A DNA stretch of 64,000 bases from the NCBI RefSeq assembly GCF_041381155.1, contig NC_091138.1, positions 30,931,604 through 30,995,603 of the forward strand. Direction: 5' to 3'. A program made the translations under genes and the position numbers. Below, piece after piece: positions 47,447 through 60,830 of the stretch. Source of the stretch: Argopecten irradians. Its lineage: Eukaryota > Mollusca > Bivalvia > Pectinida > Pectinidae. Below the pieces are notes generated by a model, which saw nothing but the letters and a program-made list of their open reading frames with translations, did not search any database and was not told the origin of the DNA. The stretch's first letter is position 1; every line of letters begins with the position of its first letter.

Positions 47447-50400
47447 AACGTTTTCGCGGGAAATAAACGCCGAAATTAATGCTCAATTAGTAGTCAATTG
47501 AGTTAATCAAATTTAATCATAAGCATTATTTCCAATATCTTTTGGGTTAATGAAGTCATAGACAGAAAACGGACAGACATTCTTTTTCATAGACGCAATT
47601 TCTTTTCCTCTATGACTTAGTTAAGACAAAATATATTGAGATTAATGCTTTTGATATATTTTTTAATTAGTTGGAAAGTTCTATAAACCAGCGGTAGTGT
47701 TTATCATAGCTACTAGATGTTACTAGATGCTACAAGATTACTACCTCCTGTTCTCCTCTTGGTGACAGTTTCGTTACTTTAAAATTAAAATAATGTTATG
47801 ATATTTGGAGTATAACTTCATTTCTATGCCCATTTTGATCTATATGTACCAGAGTTACTTCCCTTGGTTTCACTGACGAAGGGAAATAAATCTGATAGAT
47901 TAGAACCTCCAACCCCTGGTCAACTTACAACTTTGGCCACGATATTCAGAACCTCATTTCATAGCTCATCGATTTCGTTAATACAAGATAAACATAATGA
48001 CAGCCTTTGATGCTAAACCAATGTTTTCCCCATTTTTTTCCAACATTAAGAATAATCGATCACTTGTCAATGATGACATGATGACGCATCCACCGAATCA
48101 AATATCTGTACTATCGATTGCCTTTTAATGTTTATCACAATAGAACCCTTTACGAAATGGTGTTTACTTATGCAATTCACCGACAAACGTTCTATACATT
48201 TAGACAAATAGAGGTATTGAATGTAAATGCTATCTTTATTTGCTTTGAAACAATCATTAACTGGTAAATTCGCACTGAAATTATTGCATTATGCAGAGTG
48301 CTAATATATCAAATCCGGTCATCAAAGAAATCACTAGCGAGGGTTTATTATTTTTTTTCTAACAAGCTCGCTTGCATATCTTAATGCGCAATGACGTGAA
48401 GTATATTATTACATAACATATTGAGTTGTAAAATTTAAATACATATGCGTTAAAGAATTTTAATTTGCTTTCCCTCGCATTGACTTGAAACTTCAGAATA
48501 GACAATTATATGCTACCACGCGACAGGTTGGCCAAGTTTTATAACCGGCTTAGTCATTATTGGATTTGTGATACAAACTCGACCAGTAGTTACTTAAAAT
48601 TATGCCCAGACATCACATTGAGCTTATAAAGATATTAGAAGAGAAAGATACACCATAAAAGTAACGTATACGAAAATACATTCATGTACATACTGAAAAT
48701 GCAAATTGTATATCATAACAATGGCGTTACGTCGCCTCTGACTGGTCATTACAATATTATTAAAGAAAAAGACATGTTTTCGTTGATTTTGGTCAAAAAA
48801 CGATATCCACGAAAATTGAAAGTCCGCGAAAAATAAAGATTTCATAATAAACACTTTCTCACTCAGTTTATATTAATATAGTTTAATTTCATATGTTACC
48901 CTTTTTTCTATTAGTTATAATTTTAAAGCTATTTTCCATAAATCGAAAAAAATTTAAGTCGAGTATTATGACGTCATACATACGGAACGTTTCCGTCAGA
49001 AATTTTAAGAGCGACACATACATTGGCAAAACTAATCAATTGGCTAAGATATCAATGCGCTACAACTCCAATTGATTTAATGTAAAAGAAAGTAAAATCA
49101 CAGAAATCAATTGGTTTTTAGTACTTCGAAATAGACGAAAAACAATGAGAAATGAGACTATGAAAAATGTCCTGTCGTTGTTTTTTTTTTGTTTTTTTTT
49201 CTATGGCTTCATAAACAAAAACGCATTAAGAATATAGTGCTTAAATATTCAGCATTAACTTAAACATTTATCAATTTTGGAGCTGTCTTTACGGCCTTTA
49301 GTGTAACTTTATCTTTGTCATAATTGACACAATAATGAATCGTGTTGATAACCACGATATTTGATATTAATTTCGCAATGTTTTGAACACCAATATCATG
49401 TATTACCGACAAGCAAGATATTGCATACGAAATCAGTCATGGGTAATATTTACTAGTGGACCATACAGAAACTACAAGAAAGCTTGTGGACTATTTTCAA
49501 TATACAATCATTATTCTAGCGTTACATGACAATGCCAATCATGTGATAAGCGAAGATGAAATCAATACATAAAACTATATAAGGTTTCTACTAGTAGGAC
49601 GCATAATAAACGTTTTAAAGTTTTGTTTGCTTGTTTGTTTGTTTGTTTGTTTATTTGTTTGTTTGTTTTTACTCCTTTAACGTTCAAAGTTATTTAAGGA
49701 TTTGCCAGATTTAGATGGTGGTAGTGGTAATGATGGTGGAGGAAAGCTGTTGAATTAGAGAAAATAAATCTTACTTCGATCAATACAAGCTAACTGTTTC
49801 ATGTTTGATGATATGGTCGTCGACTACTGTTGCCATGACAATATTAGTTGTGCTTTAAATAACTGACAATATAAAAAAAATGTAGAAATAATATAACCCC
49901 TTTTTTTGCATTTTTAAAGAAAATATATTAAAATAAAACTGCAGTTTTAGTCCCTCGGATTTATATTTTGGCATTCATTTTTGCTATGTTTCAATGCACT
50001 ATAAAATGAAATAAACATATAGCAAAGCAAGGTGAAGGCTATTTTACTACACATTAGGTCTGGCCTGTTTAGGTTTCATTCCTCTTGTATTCACAACTTC
50101 GGTCCCGATACCAGAACCTCGTTTAGACAACTCAACGATTTATTGACTACATTTAACAGGAAGGTATAGAATGGCAGTTATGTTGTTTACACAAATCCCC
50201 ATCATTGCTTCCAATAACAGAATATGCATTAATTTTGGTCGTTATAGCAAAATAACATCTACGTCAGGCTTTCTACGTAATGGATTAACCGGATCTACCG
50301 GTTATACTAGGCAAATAAAATCACTGATTTTTTTATGAATAAGATATTCAATTCACACTGACAATTGAACCATTGAGGAAATTGTATATTTGATATAAAT

Positions 50401-51325
50401 TTCGAATACATTACCGATAGAAGTTGTATAATTTGTGTATAGAGTTATTAAATATAAATATAAACAAAAAATGCCATTGTGCCACAAATTGCCCATTACG
50501 CATGGCCAAAAACTTTTTACTGATATAAAAAAAACTATTTTGTATACAATGTCATTTTTTGTTGAGATATGTGTGAACAGGAAGCGCACAATGGAAGTAG
50601 CTAATATTAAATGAAATATTTTGGTATGGCTATATTGCATCCCCGGTCCAAGGTAAATCCCATTATTGCTTATTTACCCATGGGTACCTATGTCACTTTT
50701 ACCAGCTTCCGCATCCTCAACCTGTCACAGTGGTTTTTAAAGGCCGTTTCACAAAATAACTCCATGGACTTTAGTTCGGCTACAACGTTAACATACCATA
50801 ATCTCCGAAATCATACGGCATTCACTAGCTTATACAGCAATTCGCGTTCGTATAAATGTACGTATGTGTGTATGTATACATGCATGCATGATGTTATACA
50901 CACTTTTATCAACTTAGTTATATTCAAGAGGACTTCAGAAAGAAATGATATATAGGCATACAAATATATCTAGTTTACACACGAGAAACTTACTTGATAT
51001 GTTATTGTGTGTACTGTCACAAACACAACCTTTTATAACCATACAAGGAGCATAGTTAATATAAGATATTTGTCCTACAGCTACATGCAGTTACTTGATG
51101 CTGCCAGTAAGTTCATTTACTACAATAAAAATCAATACATCAAGATGCATCGTCAGTTCAAAGTCAAAATTCTCATAGACTATTCAGTTTTTAATAGGAT
51201 TCCTTTTTCGTTTGTTGAATTGATCGATAATTTAGATTCAAATTGACGTTGAAAAAGTCTCAAATAAGGGAATTTAATATCAATGTATTCTTTAACAAAT
51301 ATTATATATATTAATGACTACCTAT
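47447..51325. other. No gene recognised
   Basis: Apart from the TTTG microsatellite there are only short open frames (the longest at 50611-50955, 114 residues, low-complexity end, no domain). Treated as non-coding. Confidence 0.5.
49620..49672. repeat. TTTG microsatellite
   Basis: About a dozen TTTG units with small interruptions. Confidence 0.95.
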
Positions 51326-51615
51326 TTTGGTACACACATTTTAACTTAACTTCTAATATGCTATCAACTAAAGATTGTGTATTTGTGTGACTTAAAGTTG
51401 TTAATTCATCCATGTAATGTTAATTCCACATTCACGTTAAATGGATGCGTAACCTCGTTTCTAAAGCACTGGTTTGGTACACACATTTTAACTTAACTTC
51501 TATAATTCTATCAAATAAAGCTTGTGTATTTGTGTGACTTAAAGTGGTTAATTCATCCATGTAAAGTAAATTCCACATTAACGTTAAATTGTGCGTAACC
51601 TCGTATCCAATGAAT
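51326..51615. repeat. Tandem duplication, unit of about 148 bp, two copies
   Basis: Both units begin TTTGGTACACACATTTTAAC and contain TTGTGTATTTGTGTGACTTA and GCGTAACCTCGT, with scattered substitutions of roughly 10%. Confidence 0.92.
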
Positions 51616-52917
51616 GCGCACTAGTCGGGTGTTATTGAACATCAGGGTACCGAATAAAAGAATAACTTTTTTCGATATCCATCTCTATATTTCTTTTTTC
51701 CGCATCGGTGTTTGTTTAATGTAGCAGACAAGGTTTAGATATACGATTCTGATAATAATTGATTATTACATTAATTAGCTATTGATGTCCAAACTGCTGT
51801 TGAAAGTGGACGTGCCGTGGAGTCAACAACATCCGTCACAATATCCACCATAACATCGACCCGGTATACTGAGAATCAGTAATGAGTCATGTTGTCCGAG
51901 GATCCAAATGATAGGTTTGGTGGATAAAACGAACCTGAATTGGACTAGAAATTGAACATATAGTCTATGTAGATGGTACTGTGTCGTACGCATGTGATGA
52001 TGTATATATTTTGACGATAAGTGGTATATTGTTCGACCAACATATACAGATACAGAAGTTAAGAAGTCGACAAATTATGGCTTTTAAATATCAATTAGTA
52101 CCTGAGTGCTGATGAAGATACCACTACACCTTAAGTGCAGATGTTTGCAAATAAATTTTAATACCACTGTCCCTTTCGTGGTTTAACTTCCGTATTCAAC
52201 AAGCGTGCATTATTTGTTTATCCATTTCTTCTTAATCATCGTTTAATCGATTTCTATTACTGATAAAAATCTTACATTTGTGTCGTTGTTTTTTTTATAT
52301 GACACATATTATCTTTGCTTATGAAACTTTTAAGTATGTTTGAAGATAATCAATCAATGTCTATAATGTTTCAAATGAAAGGTTACACTAATGTAATCAC
52401 AGTGAAGAATAAAAGACTTATTAAAGTAATTGTTTGATAATGATTCGATTTTATTCTTGAGCAATAAAGATAAACTGATAAACGGTTCGATAACTATAAT
52501 CGCATAATATTGATTGTGTAAATGACTCGATTGCCATAAAGTTATTAAGACTAGCCATTGTTTGTTTGTAGAATAGGCAAACAATCTTATAGTTCTCCTT
52601 CATCAATGATTCACATTAATTACTAACGTCTGATCATGACATGTCGATGAGCAGCAGCCAAAATATCAATTATATTTGCTATTTCAATGATCGCTCCTTC
52701 ACTATTGCAATGAACAAAGAGTACCTTGATATGTTGTGATATTCGTAGCATATGTATTATCAAAAACTACTACACTACATTTATTTAAAGGGACGAATTC
52801 ACGTAGAACGTGATACCCGATACCCGTTTGTGCGGGAGTTGTATCTCCAATGGTGATGGAACGTTAAATATAACTTTGTCATCTTCCCGCTGAAATGACA
52901 GTAGCGTGGAATATTAT

Positions 52918-53720
52918 ATAAATACTACCTGCATTAGAGGGTGACAGTGCCTAGTGTCACCCCGAGGATATCACTGTCACCCTCTAATGCAGGTAGTATT
53001 TATTTTATTATACCGAAAGTCTAGAAACAAAAGTAGTTTTCAAGTATTTACAATCTATTGAAACATCTTAACTGATTTTAGCAAAAGTCGAACAATCAAC
53101 GTCGCAGTAGAATAGCTTATCAGCTTCTACTAGTAGAGCTAACTATCACTGCATTATAAAAAAATAATACTCACAATACGCATTTAGTGAAAATTCTTAT
53201 TGTCCTGTCACCTGTGTTTAAATCTTAACGTTTTTGTAAATCTCCATGAATTTTGGTTTCGTCCCGTCGTCTGTTTACAACATTAGCAACGTCACGAAGA
53301 CGCTTTAAATTGCATGTCTTCCGTTCACCTAATCACCGACGGGTTCATAAAAACCGACATATAACGCTTTGACGGTAAGTGAAAAGACGTGAACGGAAAA
53401 CTCCGTCCTTAATATGATATTTTTATTGATAAACATACTTTGGCAAAACAATTACTAAATAGCTCCAGATAAATTTTGAAGCGTCGTTTCAAAAACAAAG
53501 ATGGCGTCGAAATAAGAAACGAGTGCGCATCGTTTTCGGGCGGTTTTATTTTTTCCACTGTCAAAAATACACTATCACCCGTTGCTAGGGGGTTTGCTAC
53601 GAACGTGTCTATTGTTTCCTATTGTTCTAATGTTACCTGCCGCGTGATAGTGTAAAATACCAAATATCTCTCGACCAATCAGAATGCAGGATTCTCACTT
53701 GAGGTATAATAATATCTTTT
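52918..53720. mobile_element. Probable foldback element with a terminal hairpin
   Basis: A hairpin at about 52925-53005 has arms ATACTACCTGCATTAGAGGG and GTGACAGTG around GTGTCACCCCGAGG. The far end carries CTCGACCAATCAGAATGCAG and TGAGGTATAATAATAT, text that recurs in animal foldback repeats. The limits are approximate. Confidence 0.5.
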
Positions 53721-54319
53721 AGCACCGTTCCATCACCAATAGAAACAATAGTCACGCATAAACATTATCGGGTATCATATGGTATTGTGCATGTCAAAGA
53801 ATTGTTTTTGGAATTAATATATTTAATGAATATGTACTTGTAAAATATCTAATGATTCATTATACATAAAAATATAATAAATTATAAAACTTGAAGAAAC
53901 CTTTGTGATTTACCAATCCGTAAGGATAAATACATAATTAGCAGGATGACATGACTACAATACGGAGTTAATATTTCTGGAGCCAATATCAAGTCTGGCA
54001 TTGAAGTTGGTTTATCATATGACCAACAGTAAACAATATCCAAGTAAGATATGCTTACAACACATGGATAAACTAAAAGTCGTGTAACGAAGCAATTTTT
54101 CATTTTTAGAAAATCTGAGAATTTATTTGCCTTAAAATGATATGTGTTTTGCTTGACTCTATGTTGTTGAGTCGATTTCATTTACAATTTCGTTGAAACA
54201 CTTGTGTATGCTATGGATGATACATGTTACCTCGTATTCTTTTTGGACAGATATTAAGAAGAAGTAGTGCTTCACGCGGCAACTGAAGAGCTATAAGAAT
54301 CTACAGGCTATTTTGCTAA

Positions 54320-54556
54320 ATGGGTCACAAGCCGCAGTTAAGGCCCTCGCCTTTCACCTAGCCGGCCGGGGTCCGTACCAAGGAACGGACGTGAAAAGGT
54401 CAGGGGTTACCTACGCAAACACCTGGGTTTCATCCGGGTACTCCGGTTTCCTCCCACACTAAGACCCATCGTGCGCTTACATCTGGACCATCGAAAGTTA
54501 TTTGCATAAGTTGTATAACTTGTTTCGCAATCGATGTAAACTAAATAAAGTCTATA
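54320..54556 (+). repeat. SINE with conserved metazoan core
   Basis: A GC-rich head (CCTAGCCGGCCGGGGTCCG) is followed by ACCTGGGTTTCATCCGGGTA and CTCCGGTTTCCTCCCACAC, the core shared by Deu/Meta-type SINEs, and a diverged 3' tail. Confidence 0.78.
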
Positions 54557-54664
54557 TATGTACTAATTCAGACATAAAATATTTGAGAAACACTTGTGAG
54601 TCGATCTAAAAGAAACATGAGTATGTTGCTCAATGGATACTAAGGAGGCAAAAGATTTAGAAGA

Positions 54665-54946
54665 TTAATATAATTGGACAGTATGATTGTGTGGAAGTAA
54701 AATGTGATATACATTGCTCAAACCATTTTTCAAAGAGGTAATAACAATGTGATAGATTTGTTGTAAATTCTTCTCAATGTAATGTGCGGGATCGGATACT
54801 AGATAGCTGCCAGGGTACTTCCCCACCATTACTTCCCCTTCTTCCATGTGATGATATGTAACATGACCTTCAAAATTAGGGTTTATTCCCCAAACTTGAA
54901 ATATCCATTCAATCTGGACATTGGCCAAAGTTGCTATTGTCGTCTA
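54665..54946 (-). CDS. Possible exon or gene fragment, unrecognised
   Basis: An open reading frame on the minus strand follows a plausible acceptor (TTTCCCATAG at about 54946) and contains EWIFQVWGINPNFEGHVTYH, then MEEGEVMVGKYPGSYLVSDP. Its composition is protein-like (Gly, Pro, Trp and charged residues) unlike the AT-biased chance frames around it. I do not recognise the domain. A second open stretch upstream on the same strand (54975-55196) might be another piece. It could be a terminal exon of a gene, or a decayed repeat. Confidence 0.3.
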
Positions 54947-57891
54947 TGGGAAATCAATACAGGTTCTGCAGTTGCTATGAAATGGTAACAGAATTCATCT
55001 CGCTTTTAATAAAAAATCGACCCCAGTTTGATGCCATTGAAATTTTCCATATGAGATACCAACACGTGGCAGTTCGTTCTTGGGGAGTGTTCCTGATAAT
55101 ATGAGTGCTTTGTACAAGAGATCTTGTATTGTACTCTTCGGTACAGGTTATGGTACGTTGTAATTGGTATATAATAGATAATGCCATGTTGCGCACCAGA
55201 CCCAGTTACCCCGATGGGGAATTATGTTGAACGTACTCCGAATAAAGAAAAAATATATACCAAATACATAGCTTTATCTTTGAAATTATTACTTTTGTTC
55301 AGCGTCAGAAAAAAAAGGTTCGGTCTAGATAAACATAAAAGTGCCATTTTTTTTAAATTTATTTTCAATATGATTATAGACTACGACAAATGATTCATAT
55401 CAAGATGTAGATCATTGATACATATGGATTCAATATGAAATCAATTTCCATGTAAATTGAAAGAACACTCGGAAGTTTTACATAATATATGCAGTATACA
55501 TTCAGTATTTTTGTCTGAATATCGTATTGTTATTAGCCTCAAACATCAACATAATAATGTTTACTTTATGATTACTACACGTTTATTGTATTGAAATATG
55601 AGCAATAACAGATAAATAGTTAATTTAACATTGAAAGTGTATTCATTAACGAAAACACAATAAGTCTATCAAATGTGAAAAGCATCGCTTTAGTTAATTA
55701 TGCGATGTATCAAATAACAATGCTACCGTCATGAAATAAATCAATACGTGGGTACGTTATGGATTTGAACACCCAATCATTATACAAACAATAATCAATG
55801 TATATTAGCTCACTTCGTTGGACAAGCCTTTATCATTATCAGCATTCCGAGAGGATGGCAGTACCAGATACACACGGCTTGGCATAACGAGCTAGATAGC
55901 TACTTGAAAATCGGCGGTTCCTCCTAACGCGGTGTGTGCATATTACCAAAGGTGTTCAAATTGCGTGTGCTATTTGAATAATTCGCTGGAAAAGAAACGC
56001 CAATAGAAATTTGTAAGACTGTTTTTAAACAAATGTGAAAAGTTTACCTGTGATAATACTTACTTGAAATATGAATTTTAACGATGAATCGAGATTATAG
56101 TTTTTAACTACTGGTATTGCTGTGGGGGAAAAATTGGAATTCGTGATAAGAGTGTCGGCTTGTTGCTATTTGGTTTAGTAAGTATAATGCTTATACAATT
56201 ATCACATCAAACTTTTATTTCATTTTTTTTCTGTTTTCTAATTTTAAATTAAGTTTCAATTTCATATTTAGGACAGGTTTTGTTTCAAAACAATAAGCAT
56301 GTATTGTAACATACTAAAATACCTACAGTGGAACGAGCTCGAAGCAACCGCGAGAAAACTTCTAGTTATCCAAGTGTTCGAATTAAATGAGTTAGTCTAA
56401 TGACAATCTCTTTACTTATATTGTAGTCTATACTAGTTCCGTATCGCAAAGCGATGTCAGGAAGATGTCAAAGAATGTATATTCATTCAATATACAATAA
56501 CTGTCTTAATATTACGTTTTTGCTTACAAGGTATCATTTAATATTTGTATCAATGTAAATCACTAACTCTAATTCGAGACGTCTAGCCTACTCGTCTTCA
56601 GTTAAACAAAACCTAAACAAGCTAAAGAGAATATTTATCTAGATGTAGCTGTGCGATATTACGCCGTATTTATGTTCACCAAGATTACCTTATCATGATA
56701 AACGGTTTCCTAGTTTTCAAACTACGCTCAATTTATTGTTCTATTGGTACACCGTATTCGAGTCCGTTTTCTTGTCGCTCACAAAATCTTTGACCAAATA
56801 CTGAAAAATGTCTTTCCTTTTTAAAAATACGGCGAAATATTGTTGAGATTGTTTTCATGGGAACCATGAGCCATGTCATATCATCGAAAATATCATAACG
56901 TGATTATAAATGTTAAATTGGAATTATTCGCGTCATGGGAAATCCGTTGATTTCGTTTTCATTAAATCTCGGTTAATGTCCGGAAATATATCACCAATTT
57001 TCTATCTGGATATATAAGTAATCTCACTACAGTAACGTCGCGAAAATTATAATGTCGTGAAGTTTGTAAGCTGACTTAGCAAACATATCCTACCGCGAAA
57101 ATATCCTCGTTTACAGATTTTTAAGTTTCAACCAAGGAAAATTAGCTTAACACAGCGAGTCCTTTATTTGAAATGAGTGTAGCATATCAAAAGCACTGAT
57201 AAAAAAAATCTATATCTATACTTTATTAGTCTAGATATTTATCTTTAAAAAATAGTCAAGCTCTACTTTCAAACAGCTGTCCTGATTTAATGTCGACATA
57301 GCGAAGTTATACTGAGTGTTTGGTTTTAGGATTAAGTACTGTTAAAATTTGGTCAGTAATTGAGTATTGATATAACTAATACCAGCATGAAATAGTTACT
57401 GAATATTAATCTTACACTAGAAAACGTACTTGGGGAAAATAAAAAAGGTACACCCCTAGAGACACATAATACAAATAAAACCCATTTACTTGATGGAATT
57501 ACCTGTTTTCACAAAGCTTTGGAACACATTTAGGTTTAACAAAGAAAATCTCCAGCAGTAACATATAACAGAGTTATTGTAATGGTGAAATATTGTATGG
57601 CATGCTGGACACAATGATTTGAGTAAATGTACACTGGAATGTCAATGAGGCGCTCGACATCTGCAGCCTAACATCTATCAATTATTAAAAGAATTTTGAA
57701 AATGGAAATTTTTGTTAACATGTTCGATGAAACAATATCCATGACAGCACAAAAGTATATCATATGTCATGATCAGGCAACCGCTAAGGCTGATGCCCCT
57801 CTTGTTTATTAACCAAACAGATCGACCAGCATGGCAATGTTTTAAATCGATGAAATTGATTAACTAATTACTTTTTATATTGTTATATTAA

Positions 57892-58015
57892 ATTGAAATT
57901 TTAATGTTTGTACTCAAGCGGTTTGCTAAGCACAAATGCGTTATTATAATATGTATTGAAATTTTAATGTTTGTACTCAAGCGGTTTGCTAAGCACAAAT
58001 GCGTTATTATAATAT
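57892..58015. repeat. Tandem duplication, 63-bp unit, two nearly exact copies
   Basis: The unit begins ATTGAAATTTTAATGTTTGT and contains ACTCAAGCGGTTTGCTAAGC. No difference was seen over about 60 bp, so it is recent or gene-converted. Confidence 0.93.
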
Positions 58016-59748
58016 TTCATATTTATGTACTTAACTCAGAAAACGAAATATGGCCTTCCTCCAAAGCAAATCAGGACGATTGGATGGATAATTGATTGAG
58101 TTAAACGTCCTACATGCATTAACTGATGATTAAGGACGGCATTCTCTGTATTCAATGTGTATGTAATTATACATGTTTTGGAAGGCTGTTGTACAGTTTT
58201 TCCTAGCAGGTGCAGTTACTACAAATTACTACAACTTTCTGAACACTTTTATAAGTAATGGCCAGGGGACAGAATCAAAGCCTTCCTCGCAGAGGCAAGC
58301 GCTCATACCAAGACCATAAGTGAGGTGGGGTCGATGGGATTAGGTAGGGAGAGACGAAAGCAATTTAGGAAGAAGAGATATTGACATTTACATCAATTAT
58401 AGGATGTTTTTGATGAGAGATGAATACTATTTAAATTCAAGACAATATATTTTTGATTTCTGAAAATCCGTGCAACGGTATTGATACTATTGCATGCAAT
58501 TGAAATGGGCTCTCTTAGTTTTGATACAAGCAAAACGAAAATTGTCATTGCCCGTTGTTAATTGATGATTTGTGATAAAGAGTATGTCAATTTTTTAATT
58601 TTATATGAGACTTTATGAAACTAGTCTTGCCAGTAAAAATAAAAACAAAATTCGTTTATCAAACAATATCTCGTATAAAACATTCATTTAAGATCCTTCG
58701 CGAGTCTCTTCATCAAATCTGTGACACTCCTTCTGGTGTCACCCCACTAGTATATTTATTGATTAAATTTTCACACAAATGTAAACGTAAGAATCGATTT
58801 GCCATCACTAGTGTGCATTGGTGTACATGTACTTCCTAGATATTCAGCATTGTGCACTAGCACGCAACATTAGATATGTTAACAGCCAAATGCATGTTAC
58901 ACACTAGTGTATATAAAATTATGACAGCATACGTCCTTGGTTTCAAGATACAATCTGCTGACATGGTAATATATCTAATAAATAAGTCATATTCGGGGTA
59001 TACACAGAGAATCAGACTTTTCTTACCCTCTTACCCCACTTCGCACCCCCACCCCTTCCTCACGTACCTTTAAAAAATGTTTACCACTTCTAACAATTGA
59101 ACAGTTCGGTGATTACAATACGAAAACTTAATATCCTAAAGTACATAAATTGATAATAAGCTTCACTGTTTTAATGTACAGGAATATTTAATTTAAAAGG
59201 ATTCATGAAACTCACAGATAATATCGCTGATAATATTTATGTTGAAACAAAAGTGTTCATGCGTATATGAAACTAATTAATTTGAGTAATGCCTCTTTGT
59301 TATAAACGCACTAGCCCAATAACAAGGCTATTCATAACTACCTGATGTGTTCTATGTCCTAGTACAAACACGTTGATTCATTACGTATTACCAAGATATA
59401 ATGCTTCACTACATAACATTATATTAGAGTGGAATTTGGGGGGGTGATATCGAGAACATCGTCAATATAAAACTTTGATTATTTTACTTGATAAGATATG
59501 CAAATAAAGTATGTCATCAATATTTCATATTAACCTGTAAAGTTGTAATTCACTGTTGCGACAAAGTGTATCTAATATCTAATACTATTGTCGTGATTTC
59601 AGTTCGGAATAATTTTTTCACTATGGTTTAATTTCGTATGTTTCTACTTTAATTTTACCTTATATCTTTTTGCGACATTTAATTTTCGCGCGTTTATAAA
59701 TATTGCCCGCAAAATTTAATTGCACCCGGAAATAGGTTTGTTTACAGT

Positions 59749-59824
59749 CAATCGGGAACCTACGGCACTTTCCGTAAACAAGATACTTCTCGTTTATGGA
59801 AAGTGCCGAATTGTCGTGATTGGG
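59749..59824. repeat. AATCGGGAACC hairpin family, copy 3
   Basis: CAATCGGGAACCTACGGCAC and TTTCCGTAAACAAGA mirrored on the right side ending near 59824. Confidence 0.8.
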
Positions 59825-60652
59825 TTGACAGTATTACTTTTGATACGGAGTACATTAATTAACAAGTAACTACTTTATTTTATAAAAAATAGTCTAACAT
59901 CAAATAGAATGGCACAATGTTCCCGGCGCCTTCAAGGCTATAAATGAACGTCATCTCTATAATATGACTTTGGTGATCACGAAAGAACACAAACTCACGC
60001 ATCATGTATTTTGTACTCAGCCGTGCCGACCACAAAATATAACAACATGGTGTGTTGTATCTTAAATTAATCAGTTATCCTTACATTTCACATTTATGAT
60101 ACTTTCCATATTATTAGAACAATAGACTGGAAAATAAATTGCACTAAACGTGACAAAAGATGAAGAGACAGTACCTTACAATGTATATTTTATTTATTAC
60201 TTCTAAGTATTACTTTAAAATGCAGTGGTACTAACTTGAGTTACGGGGGTAATTAAAATTCGTCTTTGGACTGAAAATGTGATAGACAGAGCTTAATGCT
60301 TCGGAACCTGATGGTTAGCTTCAGTAGCTTCAGTTTTAAAAGTGATTTGTGCAATAAATGTAGATATAAAATTTGAAAAGCAATTTTAGAATCTTCCAAA
60401 TAGGTTTCCCTACATGAAAGTTTTCAGGAAATATACTTAATTCACTAAATAAGTACATGATCCAATGAAGCAACTAAAATCGAATAGTCATTTAAATTTT
60501 AATACCCGGCTGCAGGCCGAAAAGTCGTTTAGAATTTTAGGAACCCAGTGGAAGTAACATTTTCGTCGTTGGAAACACATTTCATCCTAGATGAGACATT
60601 CTATTTATCTATGATTCAAACTGCATTCATATATAGCGACTATTCCATCTTT

Positions 60653-60830
60653 GAATATTACAGGGTAAGCTCCCTTGCGTGTAGGTATCAAAAGTTACGT
60701 CATTATTTTGTGAGCACAATTCATGTCGTTTTCTCCAAAAGGTATGACGTTACGATCGCAAACACATGACGTCACAATCAAAACCTACTCGCAAGAGCTG
60801 ATAACAATGTAATATGCAAATACAGAATAT
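60653..60830. mobile_element. MITE, same family, copy 5
   Basis: Both ends are recognisable (GAATATTACAGGGTAAGCTC, and GTAATATGCAAATACAGAAT), with the CRE-like TGACGTCAC inside. Confidence 0.78.

Noticed and set aside
50611-50955. 114-residue plus-strand open frame
   Set aside because: No domain, biased composition and a low-complexity tail; no splice or promoter support.
53882-54181. 99-residue minus-strand open frame
   Set aside because: AT-driven composition and no recognised motif; considered chance.
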